A stretch of 64,000 bases of DNA from positions 1,592,377 to 1,656,376 of the forward strand of contig NC_091883.1 in assembly GCF_019399895.1 (NCBI RefSeq), in the 5' to 3' direction. Below are positions 49,936 through 62,437 of this stretch, piece by piece. Under the pieces are notes generated by a model. That model was not told the DNA's origin, did not search any database, and saw nothing but the letters and a program-made list of their open reading frames with translations. Source of the DNA: Cardiocondyla obscurior. Taxonomy: Eukaryota > Arthropoda > Insecta > Hymenoptera > Formicidae. Each line of letters starts with the position of its first letter. Positions within the stretch are counted from its first letter, which is position 1. The translations under genes were made by a program, and so were the position numbers.

Positions 49936-52540
49936 TCTCCGACTTGCCGTATATCGGGGCGCGATCTCGCCGCGCGTGCACTTTCGCCCGGCATCTTCCA
50001 GCGACATTTGAATTCCAAATAGAGCCGTATCCGCCGGCAGCTGCCGACGGGCCGAAACGACACGTGGTACTTTACATCGTGTCAAGGCGACGACACGAAT
50101 CTTCGGTTAATATATTATAGGGTTATTATTATTCAATCGCACGTCGATCACTAAAGCACTCGAAACAAGTTATTTTAATTTGCCATTAAATTTTTAACAA
50201 TATTTTATGAACTGTCCCTCTTGTCGTAATCATATTTACATAAACAGCAATTTCTGTGTTTTAGTTCGTATATTGAGTAGTTAAATTAATTACTTTCGTT
50301 TATCTACCGAACGTAATACACGTTTAAAAAGCAAGAGGTATTTAATATGATTATCCTCAAAATTGTAGCGCTAACGGCGCACTGAGCCGAGTCGTTAAAT
50401 TACGTCACAAGTCACGCGTTTATCTTGCCTCGGACGCGATTACGCAAAAGGGAGCCGCGCTGCGGAGTAATAATTATATAAATATAAGAATGCGGGCGAG
50501 ACGGCGGAGCAATCAACATAAGTCCCAGCCTCTCTTCCGCGTTGCCGCTCGCGTAGCACGTAAGTAAAAAGTCATTTTCCTTGGAAGATACGTTTCCGGC
50601 GAGTTCCGACGGATCTCCCGTCGCGGAGGCCACCGTTTTCCGGCCGCGCCGTGAGAGAAATAAATTGCCGCCGGGTAAATCGTATTTTATTTCGCGCTGG
50701 TAAACACGGCGGAGTGAGTTTACGCCTGACAGGACAAACAGTTACGTGTAACGATATTAATCCAAATGAACGCTTACTTGTCGGCATATTTCTCGCGCTC
50801 TCCCGCTCGCGACAACGGGATTATTTTTTTCGGGACCCGCGACGCAAGTTAAACGTCGGGCGCGCTTAAATCCATCAAAACGACAATGATCGATCTCTCG
50901 GTTCGAATGGATAAAAAATTTTTTTTTAATATTTTTTTTTTACGGCAAGCGAGCGAAACGACGAGATGAAAGGGTTTCGATATGAACATTGATCGCGCGC
51001 GCTGCTTCTGCGAGTTATTAAGATGAAATTGTCGGCGCGCGACGATTGGCGATTCGCTCTGTAAATTAAACGCGTCACCCCGGCCTCCTCCGGCGATAAT
51101 TAGAGCCACCGATCTCGTCGCGCTCAAATTAGATTCGTGTTTACACGAACGGGCGTCGCCGGTTAAGAACCGTCGCGCCGGCTAATCAGAAGATACATCT
51201 GATTAGAGGAGTCGATGCAGCTCATTAATTAACGCAGCGCGTTCCCCGGGAACTGATCTCGCCGGCTGAATATTTAATACCGTCGGATATTAGAACTGCG
51301 ATTATCTCGCCGGGATTTATTCTTCCGGTCGATCGAGATAAACTCGCGGCGGAGGGACGGATTTCCTTCCTCTCGCGCCGCGCGAGCAAAAAAAAATTAA
51401 AAAAAAGGGGGGATTATCATTTATTGCGCCCGTAATTGAGAATATAGCGCGCTGTTTTGTCGCCCGGCGGAAAGTTTTCCCGCGCGCGCGTGTCGCGGAA
51501 AATATTTTCAGGTAAAGCGCAAAAACAGCAGAAATACCCGGCGAACGGATAAAAACGCCGGCTAGCTCGTCCGCTTTCGTGCAACGCATTTGTTATTTTA
51601 ATAATCCCTCCCCTTCTCCCCGTCCGCTCGCTCGCTCGCTCTCGCGCCTCCCGCGCGCGCGTTCTTATTTATCATACTTTTTTATTTTAATAACCGCGCT
51701 CTCTCACGCCCTCGCCCTTCTCTCTCGCGCGGCTCGGCTCGAAAACGAGCCAACAGCCGGCAGTAAATAGTCGGAAAAATGAAAGTCGTCGAGTTCCTGG
51801 TGTATCGCGCAGTTAGGTGCTAGCCGGGGAAAGAACGGAGGGGAAAAGAGGGGGCGGGAGGGGAAAACACCGCGAATTGTCGTAAATATTAATAATCCGG
51901 GAGTCGTCGACGAAGGCGGATGTCGGCGGCGCGTAATTAGTACTCCCTTCTTTTCGCGAACCCGGAAGAGGTCGAGAAAATGTTTACGCCGCGCGCACAA
52001 CCGTCGGAGAGGAAGAAATTACGGCCGAGATCGTCCGTACTAGAAATTCTAGTCGCCTGATTAATCGCGCCGGCCTTCGTTTGAGCGCGAACAAGGACGC
52101 GCGACGAGACGTCGTCGGGGGAAGAGAGCCGCCGACAGATGCGGAGTCCGCTCTTGATTGGGGGCATTATCCGGCGATTTCCTAAATTATAGTTAATAGC
52201 TTCGTCAACCTGTACGCGCGCGATCCAGCAGCGATAACGCAGATTGCGATACACGTTAGCGCGAGCTCGTAATTTAGCAGATAAATTTACGTTACAAGTA
52301 AGCTCGCACGTTCGACTTTTACGTCTTCTTTTTCTTTCCTCACTTTTATTTAAATTGCAACAAACTAAAAAAAAAAAAGAAAAAAAAAATAGAATTCTTC
52401 TCGTTAGTTTAATTTTTTTATTTTGTAAAGGAGCAATAATAACATAATCGAGACACGTTGTTTCGCGTAAATTTCCTTTCGAATCGTGCTGCTTTTTCTC
52501 ATATTGAAAAGACAATGATCAAAACTCACGGCGGAAAACG
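49936..52540. other. Non-coding stretch
   Basis: 50150-50380 is AT-rich; 51000-51340 and 51590-51760 are CpG-rich. T runs lie near 50920-50941 and A runs near 52367-52390. A short perfect inverted repeat lies at 51182-51206. No gene is recognised. Confidence 0.5.
51182..51206. repeat. Short perfect inverted repeat
   Basis: CTAATCAGA and TCTGATTAG are exact reverse complements separated by seven bases. This would give a nine-pair hairpin, or two inverted homeodomain/TALE-like TGATTAG sites. Confidence 0.6.
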
Positions 52541-53620
52541 TAACACGAGGGGGAAGATTCAAATAAGGGAAGGCAAAGTTTAAAGGACGAGATGCCTTCA
52601 AAGGAACCGGAGAAAAGAGAGAGAAAGGGAGAGAGAAGTAAGTGAGTAGCTGGTGCAGAGGAACGTGCTGTTTACGGAAATTAGCAATTCTAATATTTAG
52701 GCAAAGCGAGACAAATTTATTAATTAAGTCTAAAGTCTGGTCGCACGTCGCAAGATACTTTTCGTCCGTGTTGCGTTCGTGAAAAAGGACAGTTGAGACG
52801 GTAATGGAAAACGAGAACGCGTAGACGATAAGAAAAAGATAGAAGAGAAAGAAAGAGAGAGGTGGGGGAAAAAAAAAAGAAAAAAAAAAAACAAAAACGA
52901 AAAGGTGGAGAACATCGGACACTAGTTCGAAGAACGAAGATGAGAGACGAGAGAAGGGCAGGGGGAGAAAACGAAAAGAGAACGGGACGGTGTCCTTGGT
53001 CATGCGTCGCTCAGCGGGAAACTTTTAATTCCGTAACTCCCGGATTAAATTATCACGCCGAGACGATTGTCCCGGGAAAGATTAAGAAAGGAGCCCTGGC
53101 CCGGCTCGACGGCGACGGTAGTTCCTTCGCAGAACCACGCACAATCGCGTTACAGAGACGGGCGGAGGAGGCAAAAGGACGAGAGAGACAACGAGGCGAA
53201 ATCTCTTTTTCGTTTGCAAGACCGGTTGTTGCGCTCGGTTTAACTCAACTGCGACTTGCGGAGAGAGATACGGGACGCGGGCGGGAGGGAGGGATAAGAA
53301 ATAAGGAGACGAGAATGCGAAGGGCGGCAAAAAGCCGGGAGCAACTCCGCGGAGTAAGATGAAGACGCAACGTTTATGTAAGCGAAAAAAAAAAGAAAAA
53401 AAAAACAGAAAATAAGGAAAATGGAGAATGGAGAAGCCGAAATTCACGATTGGAATGAGGACAGTTGAAGCGAAATGTAAGATTCATTACTAAGCGAATG
53501 TAAGATTCATTACGTAATAAAGGAAGAAAAGGGAGATAAAAGATCTGACGGAAAATGCGAAGGAGAACACGGCGGGGAGAGAAAAAAAAAGGCGGTTTTT
53601 AGTAGGTCCTCTTTGCGAGG
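52541..53620 (+). other. Purine-rich strand-asymmetric domain
   Basis: Over about 1 kb the plus strand is dominated by A and G, with A runs at 52868-52891 and 53386-53405. Two near-identical 17-base copies of AATGTAAGATTCATTAC lie at about 53475-53491 and 53498-53514. The long minus-strand frames here are Phe/Ser/Leu/Pro-rich by-products. Confidence 0.55.
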
Positions 53621-54796
53621 TACTTCGATGCAGGACGAGACTAGAATGCACGTGTCTGTGCAACGAAGCACGTCTGGCAAAAGGAAGCGTGTTCCTCTAA
53701 CACATTTGACTCGCTGTTTCATCGGCGGATGAAATAAAATTGCATTTACTGCGACAAATCTTATTGTAAGACTAAATTCAGATATCAGGGATAATCTCGT
53801 TTTCAATAACACGATTATGTTATCGCGCGATAACGCAACATATGTAACGCATAGATTATTGACAAGTCTCGCGGAATCTATTACGAGAAATTCTATATTA
53901 AATATTTTGCGAAAGAAATCGAATCACGTCGCAACTGTCGTCGGTGCACTTGACGAAATAGTAAAACGACGACATTTGTCTTCGATCGGCAACGCTTAGC
54001 AGACGCGACCCGGAACTTCGAAACGCGACATGCGAGACACGTCGAAGCGGCGTCTGGAAAAGAGCGAAACTCCTTTAAAGAATCCTCTCTCGACTCGAGG
54101 CGCAGCCCGGAGGACTCGGGTCGTATCGACGCCAACGAACGGTCCGAGGAGGCTTTCAAGGCTCGCGAAACGTCACGAGATATTGTTTGCCGCAATGCCG
54201 CCGGGAACGCTCGTCGCAGGTGAGAAGGGACGGCGAATCGAATCTCGCTCCGATCATAGAGTCTTTGAGTGTACTTCCGCGCGACTTGGCACACAGAATT
54301 GTTTCGATATCGGGCTCGCGGGAGGAACGACTGCAACACTGCGGCAATTCGTAATCCCCCGGAGCCGCGCAAGAAGGTGCGTATAGAGCTTCATAGCTTA
54401 CACAGTCGAACAAGGACGGTGCCGCCCGAATAGCGAAGGGAGAAAGGCCGGGTAGAACGCGACTAGACGAACGGAGGGCGAGACGGTAGGACGACGATAG
54501 GATATATACGGAGCAACTCGTGCCTCGGAGAAAGGAACTCGATGCATCCGAAACAGGGATTTCGTGGAAATCCTCGGGCACGCTTGGCTGAGCAAAATAT
54601 CCTTCTTCGTTGCTATTCCCGGAGTTTCGAGGTTCTCGACGGCCGTCGAGTCGGGACGCGGGGCGTTACGTAGGGCCGGAAGAAGAAGGCGGCCCGTCGG
54701 AGGATCCGACTGGAAAGAAAACCCGAGGATCGAGAGAAAAAACGAGGGAGGGCAGAAAAAAAAAAGGTAGATAGAAATCGAGACAGAAAAAGGGAA

Positions 54797-54803
<7 letters not shown>
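53621..54803. other. Mixed CpG-rich non-coding stretch
   Basis: Open frames exist on both strands near 54030-54580, none with a recognised domain. 54680-54800 becomes purine-rich ahead of the GA tract. Confidence 0.45.

Positions 54804-54832
<29 letters not shown>
54804..54832. repeat. (GA)n microsatellite
   Basis: About 13 GA units lie in a purine-rich run that spans roughly 54715-54855. The Ser-Leu frame on the minus strand derives from it. Confidence 0.9.
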
Positions 54833-54836
<4 letters not shown>

Positions 54837-54949
54837 AACGAAAGCAGGGAGAGGTCCTGCATTGCGACAACTAATGAACCATCTTGGAACGGACCCCCGA
54901 AGTCTCGTGGGACGTGACGGCGCAATGCAGTCACCGGCAAGCTAACGGC

Positions 54950-54980
54950 AGCGGCGACGTCGGCGACGTCGTCGTCGCCA
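54950..54980. promoter_or_regulatory. Paired GACGTC sites
   Basis: GACGTC palindromes at 54956-54961 and 54965-54970 are spaced nine bases apart in a GTCGTCG-rich block. GACGTC resembles bZIP/CRE-type targets, but the block may equally be a short GACGTCG-like repeat. It follows the GA tract by about 120 bases. Confidence 0.25.
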
Positions 54981-57900
54981 GTAGACGACTTTTTGCTCTC
55001 ATCATCCAGCACCACCCTACCAATTTCTCTTCGCCGCTCCTATCTCCGGGATCCTTCTCCACGGCGGACTCCTTTCGAGCTCGTCTTATTCCCTTAAAAC
55101 GCCCACGTTTCCCATCGGATTCTTATTTGAATTCCCTACTTGGTCGGCGACCGAATCCCCTTGCAACATTTTCTTCTTTCTGATCTCAAGTTTGACCAGA
55201 AAGAAAACGCGAGGCCGGGGGAGGGGCGGCTTGGGCAACGCGGTGAAACAAATTTACGGATGAAGAAGCGACGACGAGTGGAAGGCGGAGCGCGGTCCTT
55301 TACTTAGGGCAAAGTTACTTGGCAAAGAAATGGTTAAGTCGTCAATTATCCGCGCGCCTTGTAATCACGTAAATCTTACCGGTTGGTTCGGCCCGAGTTT
55401 ACATTGGTAAAGAGTTCGTTTCGAATATAAGTAAAGCCGAGTAATTGTTCGCCGCCAAAAAGAAACAGACTTTACCGTTCCGACGGGCGAGCGCTTATAC
55501 TCTTCAATCGATTGCAAAGGCCTCGAGAAACTTTTACGGATTTTCTAGTGAATTTTTAATCAGCGTCAGCCATGAATAAATTTCAATAATAATAAAATAA
55601 GATAAAAATAACTGAAGTTATAGGCTTTGCTCGTGCGCTGTAAAATTAAACCGCGCATAAAATAATAATTTCTTTCGTTATATATTTATTCAACAAATGT
55701 GACAGAAACTCGACGAATAAGTAATAAAGTTCGAAACCAACGAGGGGTTTCAAAGTCTTTATCTTTTTCTGCAAATATTTATGAAAAGAAAAAAAAAACT
55801 AACAACAGCCGTGCCTAAAGAATCACGCATTATAAATCGCGTTTGGACTTCCGGCTGACCGCACGAGCGTGACGGCCAAGCATGCGACATCCCCCTCGGT
55901 TCGACGGAAGTCGACAAAGGGACGCGAAACAAGGTGGCGAAACAAACGCGCGGGGATCAAAGAAGAGCGGGAGCGGCGAAACGCGCTTCGGAAACACTCG
56001 CCCATTCGCCCTTACCTTTTTCTCCTCCACTTTTCCGCGCGCGGCTAATCGGGTTAAAGCGGACGTGCTCGAAACTAAACTCGATCCGTCCGATCCCTCG
56101 CAATTAGAATTCCGCTTTACGCGAAAGCTCGAAAACGACTCCATCCGGCCAGTCCCGCCAGCGCCGTCATTCTGTCTTGAGCAACCCGAGTCCCTCGCAG
56201 CTTTTTCGGTATTTACCTAACTCCGCGAATCTCCCGGCGGCTCCGTATTACGACGTACAAACAGAGAGAGAGAGAAAGAGAGCGAGAGCGAACGAAATTT
56301 TCGATGAAGAGAGATTCCGCAAAAAAATCGCGTCCCCTTCTCGTTATTCTTTACCTCATAGCCGAGCGGTAATTACATTAAATGGAACAGGATTCCGGCG
56401 AGTTGACTGAAGATAATCTCCTTCTTCCGTCACTCCGCGTCAGCGTCCTAATTCTCTCGAGATATCTTACGAACGAGCCCACCCGTGCCGCGTTCTTATT
56501 CGTGCTCCAGAGTGCATTCGAAGCAAGGAGACCCTTCCGATCGTATTATGGATATTACTGATATTCAAAACGTAACGAGGAATAATTAAATGAGACCGAG
56601 AGAAATACACGCGGTGGACGCTCGAGAATTTTTATTTCCCTTTTTAGCATTCTCCTGATTTCACGAAAAAAGAACGAGGCAAGAGTAGAGTGACGAGCGG
56701 TGACAACCGCCGGTGATATTTTTCAGATCTTTCCGTCCACCCACGTCGTCTGAATTTCTTCCTACGTGTGGCTCCGTCCACATCGACCCCGCGTTTTTCC
56801 ACTTTTCATCAAGTCGGCTTTTCTCTTCATTCTATCTTTTTCTCCGTCTTTCTCTCTCCCTCTATCCCTTCAGTCCTTTACCTAATAAATTTAATTACCA
56901 TGTCGGTAAAAGCACGCGGAATCCTTACGCAGCGGACTGTGATAAGGTCAGAGTTCGCTCGCGCCCGAAAAAAAAAAAAAAAAAGAAAAAATCTCGGCGA
57001 GAACAAAGAAACAAAGGCGCAGAAGGAATCCTTCATGGATTTTCGCTTTTCCACCCCCTCTACCCCCTTCACGCGCTGTCTTCCCGAGCCCTTCAGACAC
57101 GGAGGCGGTAATTGCATTAAAGTGGACGTGGGTTACGCAAGAGCCGCCCCTTCCGCACGCGGAATAATAAATTCTCCGCGCAGTAACGAAAGTTAGGGCC
57201 CGCAGTCCTGTTTCCCGGTCCGTTAGCGGCCGAGCGGATTTCTCTTCACCTTCCAGCTTCCGCCGCCTTCGCCATTTAGCCCTTTTTTTTCTTCTTTTCC
57301 TCGGCTCGCGTCCCTCTCGCTCGAAAATCCTCCGATCGATCGGGGCGCAATAATTCACGACCCCGGCCCTCATCCGTGTCGATTACCGCGCGCTTGTTCT
57401 TATTTTATCTCCGGCAAGGGTACAAGTGAAGTTTCTGAACGCTATTTTTTTTCCCCTTTCCCTTCGCCTCCACCGAAAATGAGGAAAACTTCGAAGTGAA
57501 TGCATACCGTTAATTCCGGCGATCGAGTACTCAAAACCGTCGGAGCCGCGAAGTTCTTTAACTAAGAGACGAGCAACCGTTTTCAACCGCGCAAAATAGA
57601 TTAAGCTGATTTAAACCTCCGGCTATATGTATACTTATGTTATATGTCAGTTATACAAAATAATAAAAAAAAAAATAAAAAAATGTAAAAAAAAAATAAA
57701 AAATAAGAAATAAAATAAAAGTGAAAAAAAAAAAAAAATAATAGATAAGTATTGTTAAAAAGCGACGTACAAGTTACGTGGCCCGCGAAGATCCTCCGAC
57801 AGCTGCCCGTTGATTTCAGACGATGTTAAGACCACCGCGCGCGTAACACCTCGAATTCCCGTAGTAACGATCCGGCCCGTCTCGGGCAGCGCGGCAAATT

Positions 57901-58090
57901 TGCAGAAATTTAGTTGAATATTGTTCGACTGGGGGATTCGTGCTCCAACGAGCAGCGGCCGTGGCCGTTCCGCCGGGCCCGGCGATCTTGCGGTTCTCCA
58001 CTCTCTCTGCGTACCCGAATTAACGCGGGTAATGGGAGGGAATCGAGCGTATCGTATTTTCGAGGATCGCCCGTCGGGCGAGGTAACGAA
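54981..58090. other. Non-coding stretch
   Basis: 55560-55720 is AT-rich and 56262-56280 is a short GA repeat. 56700-56890 is pyrimidine-rich, A17 lies near 56968-56984, and 57660-57745 is a block of A runs. No gene is recognised. Confidence 0.5.
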
Positions 58091-59050
58091 GTGCCAAGAA
58101 TTTTAGGAGATACGGAGAAGGACGAGAACCCGCGCGACCGGGCAAGGGGGCGGAAAAACGGCGCGAGAACAGGGGGAGACGCCCAAAGAATGCACTTTCG
58201 CGCGATGGTGGAGGACAACGCGCAGACGAGGTGGAACGGATCACGTATCGGATGCCGCGCGTACATACCGAAAAGGAAAACGGGAAATGTCACGTAGCGG
58301 GTGGATCGCGCGAGCGCTCCGCGCGACGAGGAAAAGGGAAGTTGGCGAGAGAAAAATAAGAGAACGCGCGTTTACGTGCGTGGAAAACCTGGAGGGAAGT
58401 ATCGAGGCCGTGGCCGCCGCGCGGGGAGGACACGGGGGGTGCAAATACAATAAAGGAAGCGACGGCGCGAGCGACGCGGAATGGACAAAGAGCGACATAA
58501 GCGTCGAATGAGGAGGAAAAATGAAAGCGGCGGAAAATAAAAGAGAATGAAGATTCCGCCGCGCGAAGCCAGAACAGCGAGAAAACAGGGAGAAGTCACC
58601 GGACGCGTTGCGCGAGGGCAAAAGTGGCGTCAAGAACGAAAAAAAAAAAAGAAAGGGGGAGGGACGGACGAAGATTGAAAAACGAGGAAAAGAGAAATAA
58701 AAAGGGGAGAAAAAGGGGAAAGAAAGAGCGGAATGTATACGCGAGATAGGCAGGAACGAGAGAAAGCCAGAATCTACGCGAGAGGACACGTTTGTTCGCG
58801 AAATAAAAACGAAAAGGGGGAAAAAAAGAAATGGGAGGGAAAAGAGAACAGCGAGATGAAAAGCTATGTGAAACAAAATCCGCAGGGAGAAATAACAATT
58901 ATGAGATAATTCACGCGTGCGAATATAAGAAGAATAAGAAGAGATGTTATCAAACGAGATTTCGCGTTTGCTCAAAAACAAAGAGCGCCGAACAAAAATT
59001 AAAAAGGAACTACAATATCGCAAAGAGAACGTTATCTAGACAGAAGAATA
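58091..59050 (+). other. Purine-rich strand-asymmetric domain
   Basis: About 950 bases are strongly A/G-rich on the plus strand, most extreme at 58500-58860. The 260-codon minus-strand frame (58241-59023) is almost entirely Phe, Ser, Leu, Arg and Pro and is explained by this skew. Confidence 0.55.
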
Positions 59051-62000
59051 ATAGAATAATACAAAAATGATTATCAAGTGAATAAAATCGAATAATTTAC
59101 AAAACCAAGTTATGAACGTCTCTCCTTTGCTCTTTCGTTCTTTCATTAAACATTCAAGAATTAAATTGCAAATAAATTTCATTAAAAATTTATCTTTTAA
59201 AAATCATTCTTCAAGCTCGTCTCTCGTGTTTCACAATCTGTTTAGTTAGCATTTTTCAGATTTACATTTCTTTCATTTTCTATCTTTTCACATTTTTTTT
59301 TTTTTTGCAAAAATCAACCCCGCGGTGTGAAAACGAAACCATATTCCATCCGTAACAATTTTTAATATTATCGCACGAAAAAAAAAAATAAAATAAGCGT
59401 GAAATAATTCGTCCACCGTCCGATTCTTTCGCTCGCGTGCTCCATCTTCGCAGCTTCCGGTATCTGGAGCCGGGCAAATCAGTGACCAAGAATTGTCGGG
59501 CTCTGACCGGCGTTATAAATCGCGCGAAAGTATGAAAATTCAATAGCGGCGGAAGAGAATTCGCCGGTGGAAAACGCAAAAGGACAATACGGGGAGAGCA
59601 CGCGGAGCGGAACGGAAGCGCACGTTCGACCGCGTACCGGAGAAACGACGGAGGAGAATGCTCGAGCGTAATACGGAAAATGTATTTCGTGAGGGCGGGA
59701 GGGAGGGAAAGGGTCGCTCCATAGCGCTGCGACACTACTGCCAGGTACTGCTGCCGTTGCAGGCTATATAACGGACAAGCCGTTTCACGCTACGTTTACC
59801 ATTTTATTTTATTTCGAAAGGTATATATTTTTAGATTTTATTGCGGCTTCGGAGAAAGAGAGAATGCCGTGCTTGTCCAACCGATGTATCACGAATTCCT
59901 TTCATGTTTAATGACTTCCGCAGCAGCACTGAAATCCACAACTGCGCTATAATGATTGCCAAAAGTTCTCCGATCGTAAAATTTTTTTTTTTTTTTTTTA
60001 ATTTGTTTTAATACTGCACTTCTATTTTGTTACATGCGCGATTCGAATGTAGAAATTATATTTAAAAAAAATTGCAATAGGATTACTTAAAACATAGCGC
60101 GCGCGTAGGGCATGATTTCTTCTAGTTAAATATTAAATTTAGCGTAAATCGTTTCAATACAATTTCAAATTACGCTAAATTTATGTTACGTGCGCCAGTA
60201 ACTTTCAACATCAACTGAAAAGAGACGCTGCAAGGTATTTAGGAATAATAAAGTAGGTTTACTTCCATAATCGGACGGTAACGATAGCGTCGGGGCTGCG
60301 CGCTCGGTGAACGTCCGCCGCGAAAGCTATTCCTGCCGACAACTTTTTATTATCTCGAAAGCTATTTTGCCGGCTGCCTACTCGCTAATAGGATTGTCAC
60401 TCGCGTGCCCTTTGCCGGCGGGGGATAGTTCCAATTCCCGGTATCGCGCGCCGTCGTCGGCGGTTCAAGATATTCCGGGTCGCACCCCCGCTAACTTCGT
60501 GCCTCATTATGCGCCCCGTTCGAGGGAAAATGGGAAAATGGGCCGTGGAAAAGCGCGATCTTCGGAGCGCAATCCGAAGACAGTAACGATCGGCACGAGT
60601 TATTCACCCCTCGGCCGTCGCGTCCCGTAAATTAGCGCCATATGGACGATCGCGAAGAAAAAATGCGAAGAAAAAAAGAAAGAAAGAGAGAGAGGGACGA
60701 GAGAGGAAAGAGGAGGAAAGCATCCAGAATTCAAAGCACGATTTCTAAACTTTTTCGATGGCTCAATTCCGTGTGGAGACTCGCGACAATTCGCTCCGCG
60801 TTCTTCTTCGGCGGCGAAGAAGAACGAAGGATACGGGTTAATGTCGCCCGGCTGAAAAAGAAGCGGAAAAAAAAAAGGAGAGGCAAGAAACTTGCCGGCC
60901 AATTCGCGGACGTGCCGTAGAGTCTAATATGTTTCGTATATCCTACTTGGCCGTTTGTTCTCTCCGCCCTGTGCCGCGCGTGGAAAAGAGAACAAAAGAC
61001 CCAGGAAGACGACCCGGGAAGCAGCGGGGAAAAGTGGCGCGCCCGAGATACCATACCGGCGTTTCTCGCTATAGCACTCGAACCCGATCCCACTTTCATA
61101 AGTTCTCTTAAGTTCTGCGGCAGCTAGTATCTAATAGTCGGCTTTTCTCTTCGTCTTTTCCTCGCTCGGGGTCGTACCTCTCATCGGTGTCTTCCGTTAT
61201 CGCCGACGCTCGTACTTCTTGCCTCCCCGCAATTTTTTTTCTTCACATTTAACATAATTAAACGAGCAAAAATCGTGTGTACTTTCGACGCAGAAATTAA
61301 ACTTTTCTTTTTCGTACGGTTAAAATAAATATTAACTCTCGTAATATTAAATTTTTATTTTTATATATTTTTTTTTGAGAACTCATTACTCACGGAATAT
61401 TTATTTTACAACTCGTAACGAACGGATGTATCAAAAATTATTTCAAATTATTTTAATTATTTTAACGTAAAAAAAAAAAAATTAATAAATAACGTTCGGA
61501 GAAGACAAATTTATATTCGGAGGAATATCCTTTTACGATGCTTCCTAATTCTATCGGTTTAGCTACATTTATCGCTGCAAAATCATTGATGTACTCTTTT
61601 ATATCGCAACATTTAAAATCACGTGTAGGTAGTTGTTGCTGGCCCAACCATAACTCACGAACTATCCTCGTAATAACTCACGATCGTGCCCGGGTCTCTC
61701 CAACTTGATCTGAAATTCTACGTGCCATTCTTCCCCGTTTTACTTCTTGTTCCACTACTTTTCGTTCTTCCGTTTTCTCTCCTCCCTCCCCCCGGTCTTC
61801 TAACCCGTCCTTATCTGGCGACGCGATATCGCCCTTCGCGAAACTCGGAAGCGAAGAGATAGGGAAGAAAGCTCCCTCGAAGCTTCTACTTGACATCGAG
61901 TAACTTTTGATAGTTCTAAGAGGCGAGGCGAGGAAGAAGTCAAGATGGTTGAAATTACCTTCGAATACTTCGTGACAAAATTCCGAGATTAATCTAAAAT

Positions 62001-62185
62001 GCTAGTGGCAATGACAACGACAAGCAGAGACTCGTTAAAAAAAAAAAAAAAAAAAAACGATGCATTTAGGACCGCGCATTAAAAAATTTAATATTAATTT
62101 CTGTTAGTGCGAGATAATGTACGGAGAACGTTTAGAATAAAAAAGAAATCTGTCTAGAATCCGTCCAGCGCGGATCACGTAGCGA
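59051..62185. other. Non-coding stretch
   Basis: T12 lies near 59294-59306 and T18 at 59982-59999. GGCTATATAACGG near 59763-59775 is TATA-like. A perfect 13-bp inverted repeat occurs at 60135-60182. 60650-60720 and 60855-60890 are purine-rich, and A22 lies at 62037-62058. No gene is recognised. Confidence 0.5.
60135..60182. repeat. 13-bp perfect inverted repeat, 22-base loop
   Basis: AAATTTAGCGTAA (60135-60147) and TTACGCTAAATTT (60170-60182) are exact reverse complements. A 13-pair stem with a 22-base loop is unlikely by chance at this spot. It may be the terminal inverted repeats of a very small relic or a hairpin. No target duplication was found. Confidence 0.6.
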
Positions 62186-62345
62186 GACAATTATTACGGG
62201 TTAATAACGAGCTAGAAGAGCTAGATATCTAAACGTTTTTCGCCGCGTACTAGCTTACTGCACGTACTGACCTACTGTATCGTGCGCTCGACCGCCGCGA
62301 TCGCCGGGCCCGCTGAATCCCGTCGGCCGCCGCGCACGCCGTGAG

Positions 62346-62362
62346 CACGTGCACGTGTTTAC
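62346..62362. promoter_or_regulatory. Double CACGTG E-box with a forkhead-like site
   Basis: CACGTGCACGTG followed directly by TTTAC lies at the centre of the inverted repeat. CACGTG is the known target of bHLH factors such as Myc/Max and USF, and GTGTTTAC resembles a forkhead site. The same position in both units at 6.6 kb has decayed to TACGTGCGTGTG. An AACATGGCGG (YY1/Pho-like) lies at 62379-62388. Confidence 0.3.
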
Positions 62363-62397
62363 ATCAGCCGGCAGCCACAACATGGCGGAGGCCGCGT

Positions 62398-62437
62398 GGG
62401 CGGATGGGCGAGGGACGCGCGGGCGGCGGGCGGCGGG
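62398..62437 (+). other. Potential G-quadruplex in the inverted-repeat element
   Basis: Six GGG runs at 62398, 62406, 62412, 62421, 62428 and 62435 with loops of 3-6 bases meet the usual G-quadruplex pattern. They begin in the centre of the inverted repeat and enter the right arm. The corresponding left-arm position keeps only part of the C-runs. Confidence 0.45.

Noticed and set aside
52404..53003. 199-codon minus-strand frame with Phe-rich hydrophobic stretches
   Set aside because: It is a by-product of the purine-rich plus strand and A runs.
54398..55015. 205-codon minus-strand frame with a Ser-Leu repeat
   Set aside because: The repeat is the translated (GA)n tract and the rest has no recognised domain.
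58241..59023. 260-codon minus-strand open frame rich in Phe, Ser and Leu, resembling a membrane protein
   Set aside because: The hydrophobic look comes from the A/G-rich complementary strand (TTT, TCT, CTT codons). There is no pattern of separate membrane segments.
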